Shown: positions 35,351 through 44,950 of the stretch, piece after piece | Numbering within the stretch: the first letter of the stretch is position 1 | Layout of the letters: each line of letters begins with the position of its first letter | Assembly: GCA_947452785.1 (NCBI GenBank) | Contig: CANGDZ010000009.1 | Location: forward strand, 1-64,000 | DNA length: 64,000 nucleotides | Direction of reading: 5' to 3' | Source of the DNA: Comamonadaceae bacterium | GTDB taxonomy: Bacteria > Pseudomonadota > Gammaproteobacteria > Burkholderiales > Burkholderiaceae_C | Position numbers and translations under genes: made by a program | Notes under the pieces: model-generated | The model's database searches: none | What the model was told of the DNA's origin: nothing | The model's input: only the letters and a program-made list of their open reading frames with translations

Positions 35351-38300
35351 ATGACCGATCTGTCTGCCGAATTCAAAGCCCTGGCCGAATACCGCCCCAC
35401 GAACAAGGTGCGCTTTGTCACCGCAGCCAGCCTGTTTGACGGGCACGATGCCGCCATCAACATCATGCGCCGCATCTTGCAGAGCATGGGCACCGAGGTG
35501 ATTCACTTGGGGCACAACCGCTCAGTGGACGAGGTGGTGACCGCTGCTTTGCAAGAAGACGCGCAAGGCATTGCCATCAGCTCCTATCAGGGCGGGCACA
35601 ACGAGTATTTCAGCTACATGGTGGATCTGCTCAAGGCACGGGGTGGCGAGCACATTCAGGTGTTTGGCGGCGGCGGTGGGGTGATCGTGCCTTCCGAAAT
35701 TCGCGCCTTGGCCGAAAAAGGGGTGCGAATCTTCAGCCCTGAAGACGGCCAAAAAATGGGCCTGGCCGGCATGATCGGCGAGATGGTCATGCGTTGCGAC
35801 CAAGACGTCAGCCCCTTGGCCCCGAAAGATGTGGCTGCGATCCAAGGCCATGGCGAAATGAACTGGCGCGCCTTGGCGCAACTCATCACCGCATTGGAAA
35901 ACGACAAGGCCGATGCCAGCGTGGTGGCCCATGTGCGCGAACAGGCTGCGCAAAAGAAAGTGCCCGTGCTGGGCATCACCGGCACCGGCGGCGCAGGCAA
36001 GTCCAGCCTAACCGACGAGTTGATTCGCCGCCTGCGCCTGGACCAGGACGACCGCTTGCGCGTGGCCGTGATCTCGATCGACCCTTCACGCCGCAAGAGC
36101 GGCGGCGCCCTGCTGGGTGACCGCATCCGCATGAATGCCATCAGCCCTTGGTCGCAAGGTCCACGCGTGTTCATGCGCTCGCTGGCCACGCGCGACTTTG
36201 GCTCTGAAATTTCTGCGGCCCTGCCCGACGTGATCGCTGCGTGCAAAGTGGCCGGCTTTGATTTGATCGTGGTCGAAACCTCTGGCATTGGCCAGGGAGA
36301 CGCCGCCATCGTGCCGCACGTGGACGTGCCCATGTATGTGATGACGCCCGAGTTTGGCGCCGCCAGTCAGCTCGAAAAAATCGACATGCTGGACTTTGCC
36401 GAGTTCGTGGCCATCAACAAGTTCGACCGCAAAGGCGCCTCCGACGCCTTGCGCGATGTGGCCAAGCAAGTGCAGCGCAACAAAGAAGCCTGGACCGTGC
36501 CCATGGAACAGATGCCGGTGTTCGGCACCATGGCGGCGCGCTTTAACGACGATGGCGTAACGGCGCTGTACCAGGCTCTCAAAGCCCGATTGACCTTGCT
36601 GGGCATGCCAACCGGTGAAGGGCGCTTGCCCGTGGTCAACGTGCGCCACAGCACGCACCAAAATCCGGTCGTGCCCTCTGCTCGCACCCGCTACTTGGCA
36701 GAGATCAGTGACACCGTGCGCGGCTACAAAAAGCGCGCCCGTGAACAAGCCCATCTGGCGCGCGAAATTCAACAACTTCGCGCCGCTGCCGTGATGCTCG
36801 AAGCCGGAAAATCGGGTCGCGCCCGCGCCGCCGAAGCCGCTTTGGACTTGGCCAAGGCCAGGGAAGAAACGCAGGATCCCAACGCCCGCAAGCTGCTGAC
36901 CCAATGGCCCGACATGCAAAAAGCCTACGCGGGCGACGAGTACGTGGTAAAGATTCGCGACAAGGAAATCCGCACCGCGCTGACCACCAAATCGCTCAGC
37001 GGCACCACTATTCGAAAAGTGGCGCTGCCGCAATATGAAGACCATGGTGAAGTGCTCAAGTGGCTGATGCTGGACAACGTGCCCGGCAGCTACCCCTATA
37101 CCGCTGGCACTTTTGCCTTCAAACGCGAGGGCGAAGACCCGACCCGCATGTTTGCCGGCGAAGGCGATCCCTTCCGCACGAACCGCCGCTTCAAACTGGT
37201 GAGCGAAGGCCTGCCGGCCAAGCGGCTGTCCACAGCCTTTGACTCGGTCACGCTGTACGGCAACGATCCGGATCGCCGCCCCGACATCTACGGCAAGATC
37301 GGCAACTCGGGCGTGAACGTGGCCACGCTGGACGACATGAAGGTGCTGTATTCGGGCTTTGACCTGTGCAACCCGACCACCTCGGTGTCCATGACCATCA
37401 ACGGTCCGGCGCCGTCCATCTTGGCCATGTTCATGAACACGGCCATCGACCAGAACATTGACAAATTCAAGGCTGAGAACGGCCGAGAGCCAACCGAGAC
37501 CGAAACCGCCAAGATCAAAGAATGGGTGCTGGCCAATGTACGCGGCACGGTGCAGGCCGACATTTTGAAAGAAGACCAAGGTCAGAACACCTGCATCTTC
37601 TCCACCGAGTTCTCGCTCAAAGTCATGGGCGACATCGCGCAGTACTTTGTGCACCATGACGTGCGCAACTTCTACTCGGTGTCGATCAGCGGTTATCACA
37701 TCGCCGAAGCGGGGGCAAACCCGATTTCGCAACTGGCCTTCACGCTCTCCAATGGCTTCACCTTCGTCGAAGCGTACTTGGCGCGCGGCATGCACATCGA
37801 CGACTTCGCACCGAACCTGAGCTTCTTCTTTTCCAACGGCATGGACCCAGAATACACGGTCATGGGCCGCGTGGCGCGCCGCATCTGGGCGGTGGCCATG
37901 AAAGAGAAATACGGCGCCAACGAGCGCAGCCAAAAACTCAAGTACCACATTCAAACTTCGGGCCGCTCGCTGCATGCGCAAGAAATTCAGTTCAACGACA
38001 TCCGCACCACGCTGCAAGCGCTGATTGCGATTTACGACAACTGCAACAGCCTGCACACCAACGCCTTTGACGAAGCCATTACCACGCCCACCGAAGACTC
38101 GGTGCGCCGCGCCATGGCGATCCAGATGATCATCAACCGCGAATGGGGTTTAGCCAAGAACGAAAACCCGAGTCAAGGCGCGTTCATCATCGACGAACTC
38201 ACCGAGTTACTGGAAGAAGCTGTGCTGGCCGAGTTTGAAAAAATTGCCGAACGCGGCGGCGTCTTGGGTGCCATGGAAACCGGCTACCAGCGCGGCAAGA

Positions 38301-38641
38301 TCCAAGACGAGTCCATGCACTACGAGATGCTCAAGCACACGGGCGAACTGCCCATCATTGGCGTCAACACCTTCCGTAACCCCAAGGGCGATCAAGTCAT
38401 GGAAACGCTGGAGTTGGCCCGCTCGACCGAGGAAGAAAAGCAGTCGCAACTCCAGCGTCTGCAAGACTTCCAAACTCAGCATGCCAACGCATCTCCCGCG
38501 ATGCTTAAGCGTTTGCAACAAGCCGTGATCGATAACGGCAATGTGTTTGAAGTGCTGATGGACGCGGTGCGCGTTTGCTCGCTGGGCCAGATCACCAACG
38601 CCTTGTTTGAAGTGGGTGGGCAGTACCGCAGAAATATGTGA
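35351..38641 (+). CDS. icmF: Fused isobutyryl-CoA mutase IcmF
   Basis: This 1096-residue adenosylcobalamin enzyme interconverts isobutyryl-CoA and n-butyryl-CoA. Its domains run in IcmF order. A B12-binding domain (about 18-150) has FDGHDAA, with His32 as the expected lower cobalt ligand, and a GGGGGV loop. A MeaB-like GTPase chaperone has a P-loop near 207-216 ([12 protein letters not shown]). A TIM-barrel mutase makes up the second half ([35 protein letters not shown]). The length matches the family. Next to a branched-chain amino-acid transporter and a LiuR-like site, a role in valine/leucine carbon flow or butyrate use is likely. Confidence 0.95.
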   Translation: MTDLSAEFKALAEYRPTNKVRFVTAASLFDGHDAAINIMRRILQSMGTEVIHLGHNRSVDEVVTAALQEDAQGIAISSYQGGHNEYFSYMVDLLKARGGEHIQVFGGGGGVIVPSEIRALAEKGVRIFSPEDGQKMGLAGMIGEMVMRCDQDVSPLAPKDVAAIQGHGEMNWRALAQLITALENDKADASVVAHVREQAAQKKVPVLGITGTGGAGKSSLTDELIRRLRLDQDDRLRVAVISIDPSRRKSGGALLGDRIRMNAISPWSQGPRVFMRSLATRDFGSEISAALPDVIAACKVAGFDLIVVETSGIGQGDAAIVPHVDVPMYVMTPEFGAASQLEKIDMLDFAEFVAINKFDRKGASDALRDVAKQVQRNKEAWTVPMEQMPVFGTMAARFNDDGVTALYQALKARLTLLGMPTGEGRLPVVNVRHSTHQNPVVPSARTRYLAEISDTVRGYKKRAREQAHLAREIQQLRAAAVMLEAGKSGRARAAEAALDLAKAREETQDPNARKLLTQWPDMQKAYAGDEYVVKIRDKEIRTALTTKSLSGTTIRKVALPQYEDHGEVLKWLMLDNVPGSYPYTAGTFAFKREGEDPTRMFAGEGDPFRTNRRFKLVSEGLPAKRLSTAFDSVTLYGNDPDRRPDIYGKIGNSGVNVATLDDMKVLYSGFDLCNPTTSVSMTINGPAPSILAMFMNTAIDQNIDKFKAENGREPTETETAKIKEWVLANVRGTVQADILKEDQGQNTCIFSTEFSLKVMGDIAQYFVHHDVRNFYSVSISGYHIAEAGANPISQLAFTLSNGFTFVEAYLARGMHIDDFAPNLSFFFSNGMDPEYTVMGRVARRIWAVAMKEKYGANERSQKLKYHIQTSGRSLHAQEIQFNDIRTTLQALIAIYDNCNSLHTNAFDEAITTPTEDSVRRAMAIQMIINREWGLAKNENPSQGAFIIDELTELLEEAVLAEFEKIAERGGVLGAMETGYQRGKIQDESMHYEMLKHTGELPIIGVNTFRNPKGDQVMETLELARSTEEEKQSQLQRLQDFQTQHANASPAMLKRLQQAVIDNGNVFEVLMDAVRVCSLGQITNALFEVGGQYRRNM

Positions 38642-38668
38642 ATTTTATTTACTTAGCCATAATCATAT

Positions 38669-38702
38669 GCGTCATTAAGTTGACACAATGAGTCGTCAGA
38701 AT
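38669..38702 (+). promoter_or_regulatory. Candidate PhoB-dependent promoter
   Basis: GCGTCAT-TAAG-TTGACAC (38669-38686) fits the Pho-box plan of two 7-bp direct repeats with a 4-bp spacer, matching CTGTCAT-like consensus at 10 of 14 repeat positions. CAGAAT, a plausible -10 box, follows after 10 nt at 38697-38702, the spacing expected when PhoB replaces a -35 box. It precedes two alkaline phosphatase genes, which fits phosphate-starvation control. Confidence 0.55.
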
Positions 38703-38736
38703 TCTCTAGGTTCCCACTTATTAACCTGGAGAATTC

Positions 38737-40182
38737 ATGAAGCACTTGATGCTTGCTGGCCTTTTGGCGGCTGTTACTTTTACAGGGTGTTCTAGCAACA
38801 CCCCTGCACCTAAAAACGTCATCTTTTTCTTAGGTGATGGCATGGGCATGACCACCATGACAGCCGCGCGAATCTACGGCGTTGGCGAAGACGGCGAGCT
38901 GACGATGGACACATTGCCAGAAACCGCTTTCATCAAAACCTTCTCAAATGATGCCCAGGTCACCGACTCAGCCCCCTCCATGGCGGCTTATATGACCGGT
39001 GTGAAAATGAACAACGAAGTGGTGTCGATGTCACCGGACACCGTTGCCATCGCTCCAGGCAAGGATGCAACCACAGGCGTCTCCAACAGCATTAACAACT
39101 GTGTAAGCAGCAACGGCGCCCCTGTGCAAACCTTGTTGGAAATGGCCATCGCCAAAGGCATGGGCACTGGTGTAGTCTCTACTGCTCGGCTCACGCATGC
39201 CACACCGGCTGTCACTTATTCGCACATCTGTAACCGCAATGCAGAGTACGAGATCGCTCGCCAGGCTGTGCCCGGTGGCGCAGGCTACAACACGGCACTG
39301 GGCAATGGCGTAGACGTTTTGATGGGCGGTATCAGCCAGTATTGGGTGCCCTTCAATGCCACCGGCAGTGCGGCAGAGAAAAAAGGTCGGCCAGACGGTC
39401 GCAACCTGATCAATGAATTCAAAGCCAAAGGCTATACCTTTGTCTCTGACAAAGCCACCTTCGATGCGGCCCCTGTGAGCTCCGGCTCCAAGATCATCGG
39501 TTTGTTCGATCAGGCATTCACTCAAGGTCACATGTCTTATGACCTGGACCGGAACCCTGCCAGTGAACCCAGCCTGGCTGAGATGACCACCAAGTCCATG
39601 GACCTGCTGGCGAAAAAAGGCAAAGGCTATTTCCTGATGGTTGAAGGTGGTCGCATTGACCATGCCTTGCATGAAACCAACGCCAAGCGGGCATTGCACG
39701 ACACTGTGGCATTTGACAACGCCATCAAGGCGGCCATCAACAAAGCCAAAGAGACCGACACCAACCTGACCAACACCTTGATCGTGGTCACGGCGGACCA
39801 TGATCACACGCTGTTGATGCAAGGTTATTCCAAGATCACCGGCAAAACCACCACGGCTTCGGCTGGCATTTTGGGCTTGCTGCGCAGCTATGTCGACGGT
39901 GCTCTGAGTAAAGATGCCGACAACTCGCCTTACACCATCCTGGGTTTTGGCAATGGCCCGAACCGGGTTTCAGACCGCACCACCGTCGCTGCGCTGGATG
40001 ATGCGACCGTCAGCGCCAACGACTACCTGCAAGAGTCAGCTATCCGAACCGGCACAGGCGGTGAAACACATGGTGGCGCGGATGTCTTTCTGGGCGCCAT
40101 TGGCATGTCCGCTGAGCAATTCAAGGGCGTTCTTGACAACACGGCTGTTTTTGGTCTGGTTCGTCAAGCGCTGGGACTTTGA
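38737..40182 (+). CDS. Alkaline phosphatase, lipoprotein form
   Basis: This 481-residue PhoA-superfamily phosphatase begins MKHLMLAGLLAAVTFTGCSS, a lipoprotein signal with the modified Cys at position 18, so it should be membrane-tethered. Metal and catalytic parts are visible: FFLGDGMG (Asp ligand), Ser78 nucleophile in TDSAPSMAAYMTGVK, VEGGRIDHALH, VTADHDHT and GGETHGGADV. It releases phosphate from organic esters outside the cytoplasm. It is followed 21 bp later by a close paralog with a different N-terminus. Confidence 0.93.
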   Translation: MKHLMLAGLLAAVTFTGCSSNTPAPKNVIFFLGDGMGMTTMTAARIYGVGEDGELTMDTLPETAFIKTFSNDAQVTDSAPSMAAYMTGVKMNNEVVSMSPDTVAIAPGKDATTGVSNSINNCVSSNGAPVQTLLEMAIAKGMGTGVVSTARLTHATPAVTYSHICNRNAEYEIARQAVPGGAGYNTALGNGVDVLMGGISQYWVPFNATGSAAEKKGRPDGRNLINEFKAKGYTFVSDKATFDAAPVSSGSKIIGLFDQAFTQGHMSYDLDRNPASEPSLAEMTTKSMDLLAKKGKGYFLMVEGGRIDHALHETNAKRALHDTVAFDNAIKAAINKAKETDTNLTNTLIVVTADHDHTLLMQGYSKITGKTTTASAGILGLLRSYVDGALSKDADNSPYTILGFGNGPNRVSDRTTVAALDDATVSANDYLQESAIRTGTGGETHGGADVFLGAIGMSAEQFKGVLDNTAVFGLVRQALGL

Positions 40183-40203
40183 TCCAATGATCTGGAGAAC
40201 ATA

Positions 40204-41598
40204 ATGAAACGTATTTTAATTTCTGCTCTGATGTCTGGTTTTGCTGTTGCCTCTTGGGGTGCAGGCGAAGCCAAAAATGTGATCTTCTTCTTGGGCGATG
40301 GTATGGGGCCCGTCACCGTGACGGCTTCACGCATTTACCAATACGGTGAAGCTGGCCAACTGACCATGGACAAGCTGCCACGCACAGCGCGCATCAAGAC
40401 CTATTCAAAAGATGCGCAAACCACGGACTCGGCACCTTCAATGGCGGCTTACATGACCGGCGTAAAGATGAACAACGAAGTGGTCTCAATGTCTGCAGCG
40501 ACGATAGCCGTAGCACCAGGCAAAGACACTGCAACCGGCGTCAGCAACTCAGTCAACAATTGCCTGAGTTCGAATGGCGCATCTGTGCCCACATTGCTGG
40601 AACTGGCCATCGCCAATAAAAAAGCCACAGGCGTAGTCTCTACCGCCCGGTTAACCCATGCCACGCCAGCGGTGACCTATTCACACATCTGTAACCGCAA
40701 TGCCGAGTACGACATCTCACGCCAAGCTGTACCCGGCGGTGCAGGCTACAACGCGGCGTTGGGCAATGGCATTGACTTCTTTATGGGCGGCATCAGTCAA
40801 TACTGGGTGCCGTTTAACGCCACCGGTAGCGCAGCTGAGAAAAAGGGTCGCCCAGATGGTCGTAACCTGATTAACGAAATGAAATCCAAGGGTTATACCT
40901 TTGTCTCAGACAAAGCCACGTTTGATGCGGCAGCCACCACGACAGGGGTCAAAATTTTTGGTTTGTTTGATCAAGCTTTCAGCCAAGGCCACATGTCTTA
41001 TGAGTTGGACCGCAATGCCGCACTGGAACCTAGTCTGGCTGAAATGACCACCAAGGCCATTGATGTCTTGTCCAAAAACAACAGTGGTTATTTCTTGATG
41101 GTCGAAGGCGGCCGTATCGACCATGCATTGCACGGCACCAACGCCAAGCGGGCCTTGGTTGACACCATTGCCTTTGACAACGCCATCAAGGCCGCACTGG
41201 ACAAAGTGGATTTGAGCAACACGCTGGTAGTGGTGACGGCGGACCATGACCACACCATGGCGTTCAATGGCTACCCCAAAAAGGGTAACCCCATTTTGGA
41301 CATCGTTCGCGGCTACACAGACGGTCTGCCCGCCAAGGATGCCGACGGTAAAACCTTCACCACCCTGGTTTTTGGCCAAAGTCCAAACCGCCCCGCAGCT
41401 CGTGCAGATGTCGATTCGGCGACGGCCCTGGGCAACGACTATCTACAAGAAGGCACAGTCAAAGTGGCCAACGGTAACGAGTCCCACGGTGGTGGCGACG
41501 TTCGCCTGCACGCCACCGGCGCTGGCTCGTCCACCTTCAAGGGCACCATAGACAACACCAAGGTGTTCACACTCGTTAAAACCGCTTTTGGTTTTTAA
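40204..41598 (+). CDS. Alkaline phosphatase, periplasmic paralog
   Basis: This 464-residue protein is strongly similar to the preceding gene throughout (LGDGMGPVTVTASRIYQYGE, Ser76 in TDSAPSMAAYMTGVK, GGISQYWVPFNATGSAAEKK in common). It has a cleavable signal peptide (MKRILISALMSGFAVASWGAG) in place of the lipobox. It also lacks part of the loop before the last metal ligand that the first copy has. The pair looks like an old tandem duplication with divergence of cellular location. It is followed by a terminator at 41623-41651. Confidence 0.93.
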   Translation: MKRILISALMSGFAVASWGAGEAKNVIFFLGDGMGPVTVTASRIYQYGEAGQLTMDKLPRTARIKTYSKDAQTTDSAPSMAAYMTGVKMNNEVVSMSAATIAVAPGKDTATGVSNSVNNCLSSNGASVPTLLELAIANKKATGVVSTARLTHATPAVTYSHICNRNAEYDISRQAVPGGAGYNAALGNGIDFFMGGISQYWVPFNATGSAAEKKGRPDGRNLINEMKSKGYTFVSDKATFDAAATTTGVKIFGLFDQAFSQGHMSYELDRNAALEPSLAEMTTKAIDVLSKNNSGYFLMVEGGRIDHALHGTNAKRALVDTIAFDNAIKAALDKVDLSNTLVVVTADHDHTMAFNGYPKKGNPILDIVRGYTDGLPAKDADGKTFTTLVFGQSPNRPAARADVDSATALGNDYLQEGTVKVANGNESHGGGDVRLHATGAGSSTFKGTIDNTKVFTLVKTAFGF

Positions 41599-41622
41599 AC
41601 CACGGTTCTTGCCCATCACTCT

Positions 41623-41651
41623 AGCCGGTAAGCCTTGCTTACCGGCTTTTT
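41623..41651 (+). terminator. Rho-independent terminator after the alkaline phosphatases
   Basis: AGCCGGTAAG (41623-41632) and CTTACCGGCT (41638-41647) form a perfect 10-bp stem with a 5-nt loop and TTTTT. It ends only 7 nt before the ATG at 41658 of the next gene, so that gene is either read through from upstream or uses a promoter that overlaps this stem. Confidence 0.88.
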
Positions 41652-41657
41652 CAATGA

Positions 41658-42425
41658 ATGCACATGCGTCCTCAACGTTCACTTTGTCTAAGTATCGCCA
41701 CCCTGCTCCTGGTGACCACGGGTTTCGTGCACAGTGTCAGTGCCCTGGCGCAAACGCCATTGGCAGCTGCGGTTGCCAACAATCGCGTACTCCCAGCAAC
41801 CCCCGCCAAGGTTGACCTGGATGCCCTCATCCGGGTTGAATCCAAAACCATAGGCTCCGATGGCGTCACTCGCACCAGCCTGTATGAAGAAACCTTCATG
41901 CGCCGAGGCGAACAGATCTGGACGCAGCGCATACGCCCCAAACAAACCACGGCTCACAACCATGACAAAGAAGGACACGCGGGTCATAAGCATTTGGATC
42001 CTTTTGAAGGTGGTCGGCTGATCAGTCTAGAAGATGGGAAGCCGCAAATGCGCCTGATCAGTGCCAGCGAAAAGCGGGTGGTCAGCGTCCCGTCGGTAGA
42101 GTTTGGAAATCTGGGATTTGATGGTTCATGGGAAAGAGCTTATTACTTGGTCACTCAACTCGAATTCAAAAGCTTCAAACCCGCCACCCGCGTCAGCAAT
42201 GTATCGGATGCGAAGTGGTTTGAAAAAAAGGGCGAAATCAACGAATCCATTTTGTGGGACAACAACCGAAAGGTCCCATTGGTTATTGAGAGTACCAATC
42301 GACAGGGCAGTCAATGGCGCAGAATCACAGTGATTCCACGCAAAGAATTGACGGCCGTGGTGCCCTGGGGTCCACAACTGGTTAAAAACTTTGATCAAAT
42401 GCTGTATTCAGACTTCTTGGATTGA
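41658..42425 (+). CDS. Exported His-rich protein of unknown function
   Basis: This 255-residue protein belongs to no family I recognise. It opens with a signal peptide (MHMRPQRSLCLSIATLLLVTTGFVHSVSALAQ). A His-rich patch near residues 98-111 (AHNHDKEGHAGHKH) could bind a metal. The rest is a beta-rich, Trp-containing sequence with no repeats, ending in VPWGPQLVKNFDQMLYSDFLD. A second ATG at 41664 is an alternative start. It follows two metal-dependent alkaline phosphatases in the same direction but stands directly behind their terminator. A periplasmic metal-binding or accessory role is possible but unproven. Confidence 0.75.
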   Translation: MHMRPQRSLCLSIATLLLVTTGFVHSVSALAQTPLAAAVANNRVLPATPAKVDLDALIRVESKTIGSDGVTRTSLYEETFMRRGEQIWTQRIRPKQTTAHNHDKEGHAGHKHLDPFEGGRLISLEDGKPQMRLISASEKRVVSVPSVEFGNLGFDGSWERAYYLVTQLEFKSFKPATRVSNVSDAKWFEKKGEINESILWDNNRKVPLVIESTNRQGSQWRRITVIPRKELTAVVPWGPQLVKNFDQMLYSDFLD

Positions 42426-42507
42426 ACCCCAATACTGTGCGCGAATAGCCTGATGATGATCGGTTGTAGAGGCTTTGCCGCAAGCCTCGGAATGGCACAA
42501 TCCATCC

Positions 42508-44016
42508 ATGCAAAGACCCACCCCCTTCATCGCCCCCGAAGTTTTTGACGACGCCGACACCGCGCTAGAGCGGGTGCAGGCCATTTACGAACAAAGTCTG
42601 AAGCACCTGCGTGACGCCATGCGGCGTTATGTGGCGGGTGAGCACATGGTGGACAAAATTCGCGCCTGTTACCCCTTTGTGCGCTTGCAAACCACGACCG
42701 ACTGGGTACCGCCCCAAAATTTGGATGAAGAATGGCTGAGCTTTGGCTTTGTGGCCACCGCTGGGCGCTACGAAACCACCTTGACCCGGCCTGACCTGTT
42801 TGCCGTTTACCTGCGCCAGCAGTTTGCGTTGTTGTTGGCCAACCATGGCGTGGCGCTGGAGGTAGGGACCAGCCAGTTGCCCATGCCGGTGCACTTTTCA
42901 TTTGACGACAATGAACATATTGAAGGCGAACTAAGCCCCGAGCGCCGAGCCCAAATGCGCGAGGTGTTTGATCTGCCCGATCTCACCGCCATGGACGACG
43001 GCATTGCCAATGGCACTTACCAAGTCGCGCCGGGTCAGGCTGCGCCGCTGTCGCTGTTCACCGCGCCGCGCATCGACTATTCGCTGCACCGCCTGCGCCA
43101 TTACAGCGGCACCCACCCCGTGCATTTTCAGAACTATGTGCTGTTCACCAATTACCAGTTCTACATCGATGAGTTCATCGCCCTGGGCCGTACCGAGATG
43201 GCCAAAGCAGACAGCCCTTATGTGGCTTTTGTGGAGCCGGGCAATGTGGTGACCCGGCGTGTGGGTTTGAGCGCAGAGGCAGGCGACGCGGTGGGCACGC
43301 CACCGCCACGTCTGCCGCAGATGCCGGGCTACCACTTGGTGCGTGCGGACCGCTGCGGCATCACCATGGTCAACATTGGCGTGGGACCGGCAAACGCCAA
43401 AACCATCACCGACCACATCGCGGTGCTGCGCCCACACACCTGGCTGATGCTGGGCCACTGCGCGGGACTGCGCACCACGCAGCAACTGGGCGACTATGTG
43501 CTTGCTCACGCCTATGTGCGTGAAGACCATGTGCTGGACGAGGAACTGCCGCTGTGGGTGCCTATTCCCGCGCTGGCCGAGATTCAGGTGGCACTGGAAA
43601 GTGCCGTTTCCGAGGTCACAGGCTGCCAGGGACCGGAACTCAAACGCCTAATGCGCACCGGCACCGTGGCCAGCACCGACAACCGCAACTGGGAGTTGCT
43701 GCCGACCAGCCACGTGGCCAGCACGCCGCAGCAGCGCTTCAGTCAAAGCCGCGCTGTAGCGCTGGACATGGAAAGCGCGACGATTGCTGCCAATGGCTTT
43801 CGCTTTCGGGTGCCCTACGGCACGCTGTTGTGCGTGAGCGACAAGCCGCTGCACGGCGAGATCAAGCTGCCCGGCATGGCGAATCACTTTTACCGCGAAA
43901 GGGTGAGCCAGCATTTGCAGATCGGCATTCGCGCGCTGGAGAAGTTGCGCGCCGCAGGCCCCGCCCAATTGCACAGCCGCAAGCTGCGCAGCTTTGCCGA
44001 AGTGGCTTTCCAATAA
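42508..44016 (+). CDS. amn: AMP nucleosidase
   Basis: This 502-residue enzyme splits AMP into adenine and ribose 5-phosphate. It has the N-terminal AMP-nucleosidase domain (about 20-170, HLRDAMRRYVAGE, HFSFDDNEHIEG) and a C-terminal nucleoside-phosphorylase-like domain (TMVNIGVGPANAKTITDHIAVLRPHTWLMLGHCAGL, ALDMESATIAANGFRFRVPYGTLLCVSDKPLHGE). I use the ATG at 42508 (MQRPTPF). In E. coli amn is phosphate-regulated, which suits its place after alkaline phosphatases, though I see no Pho box directly before it. An inverted repeat at 42469-42488 precedes the start. Confidence 0.93.
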   Translation: MQRPTPFIAPEVFDDADTALERVQAIYEQSLKHLRDAMRRYVAGEHMVDKIRACYPFVRLQTTTDWVPPQNLDEEWLSFGFVATAGRYETTLTRPDLFAVYLRQQFALLLANHGVALEVGTSQLPMPVHFSFDDNEHIEGELSPERRAQMREVFDLPDLTAMDDGIANGTYQVAPGQAAPLSLFTAPRIDYSLHRLRHYSGTHPVHFQNYVLFTNYQFYIDEFIALGRTEMAKADSPYVAFVEPGNVVTRRVGLSAEAGDAVGTPPPRLPQMPGYHLVRADRCGITMVNIGVGPANAKTITDHIAVLRPHTWLMLGHCAGLRTTQQLGDYVLAHAYVREDHVLDEELPLWVPIPALAEIQVALESAVSEVTGCQGPELKRLMRTGTVASTDNRNWELLPTSHVASTPQQRFSQSRAVALDMESATIAANGFRFRVPYGTLLCVSDKPLHGEIKLPGMANHFYRERVSQHLQIGIRALEKLRAAGPAQLHSRKLRSFAEVAFQ

Positions 44017-44028
44017 GACCTGCCGCCC

Positions 44029-44946
44029 ATGGCCCTCGTTCTGCTCAACCCCCATGCGCAAGGCGGACGTGCCGCCCAGCTGGCACCTGCCTTGGCGAAG
44101 TGGCTGCAAGCCCATGCACCCCAAGCCACGCTGGCAGAGCCCGAGGCCCTGGTCGACTGCCTGACGCTGCTGCGCAGACTGCCCACCGGCAGCCGTGTGG
44201 TGGCGGTGGGCGGCGACGGCTCGCTCAACCGCTGGCTGCCTGCCATCCTCGAAAATCAATTGACCTTGGGCCTGGTGCCCATGGGCAGCGGCAACGACTG
44301 CGCGCGCGGATTGGGACTGTATGGCATGCCTTGGCAAGCCGCCTTGCACCACGCCCTGCACGCGCCATCGCACATGGTGGACACCGGCTCGGTGAGTTGG
44401 ACCGATCTGCAAGGCCAAGTGCAGCAAACGCCCTTCCTGTCCAGCCTCACCGCGGGCTTTGACTCGGCCGTCGGCCTGCGCGCTTTGCAGGGGCCGCGCT
44501 GGCTCCAAGGCTTGCCCCGCTACCTGTGGGCCACGCTGAAAGAGTTGCTGCACCTGCGCGACTGGGACTTGCAGGTGCGGCTCGATGGCGTTGCAGTGAA
44601 ATCAGGTCGGGCCTTGTTTGCGTCCAGCCTGAACACTCCCAGTTTTGGCTCCGGTATGCCCGCGGTGCCCCATGCGCGCATGGACGACGGCCAGCTGGAC
44701 ATGCTCTACGCAGGCCCCTTTGCCCGCCTGGGCGCCTTGTGCATGCTGCCGCGCCTGCTGATGGGCTGGCACCTGCGCCATCCCCGCATTGACACCCGCG
44801 CCTATCGGCAACTGGACATCTCGTGTTCGCAGGGTGTGCCACTGGCTGCAGACGGCGAGTACCTGGGCGTGGCCCAAACGCTGTCGGTCTGTTGCCTTGC
44901 GGCCAGCTTGGCCTGCGTTCCTCGATGGCCTAACGACCTACAATGA
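44029..44946 (+). CDS. Diacylglycerol-kinase-fold lipid kinase
   Basis: This 305-residue protein of the DAGK/sphingosine kinase superfamily has VLLNPHAQGGRA at the N-terminus, the nucleotide motif VAVGGDGSLNRWL (GGDGS at 61-65) and LVPMGSGNDCARGLGL. A beta-rich C-terminal domain follows, ending with a DGEYLG segment. It probably phosphorylates a membrane lipid. It lies 12 bp after amn and 4 bp before gshB, so the three genes form an operon. The lipid substrate is unknown; YegS is the nearest well-known relative. Confidence 0.87.
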   Translation: MALVLLNPHAQGGRAAQLAPALAKWLQAHAPQATLAEPEALVDCLTLLRRLPTGSRVVAVGGDGSLNRWLPAILENQLTLGLVPMGSGNDCARGLGLYGMPWQAALHHALHAPSHMVDTGSVSWTDLQGQVQQTPFLSSLTAGFDSAVGLRALQGPRWLQGLPRYLWATLKELLHLRDWDLQVRLDGVAVKSGRALFASSLNTPSFGSGMPAVPHARMDDGQLDMLYAGPFARLGALCMLPRLLMGWHLRHPRIDTRAYRQLDISCSQGVPLAADGEYLGVAQTLSVCCLAASLACVPRWPNDLQ

Positions 44947-44950
44947 CGAC

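Noticed and set aside
36086-38056. A 656-codon open frame opposite icmF
   Set aside because: Antisense shadow of a high-GC gene; His/Gln-rich composition and no motif.
38737-41598. The two alkaline phosphatases as an assembly duplication
   Set aside because: They differ at many positions, in their signal sequences and in one loop, so both are real genes.
42469-42488. GAGGCTT/AAGCCTC hairpin before amn as a terminator
   Set aside because: No T-run follows in either direction; it may be regulatory but nothing else supports it.
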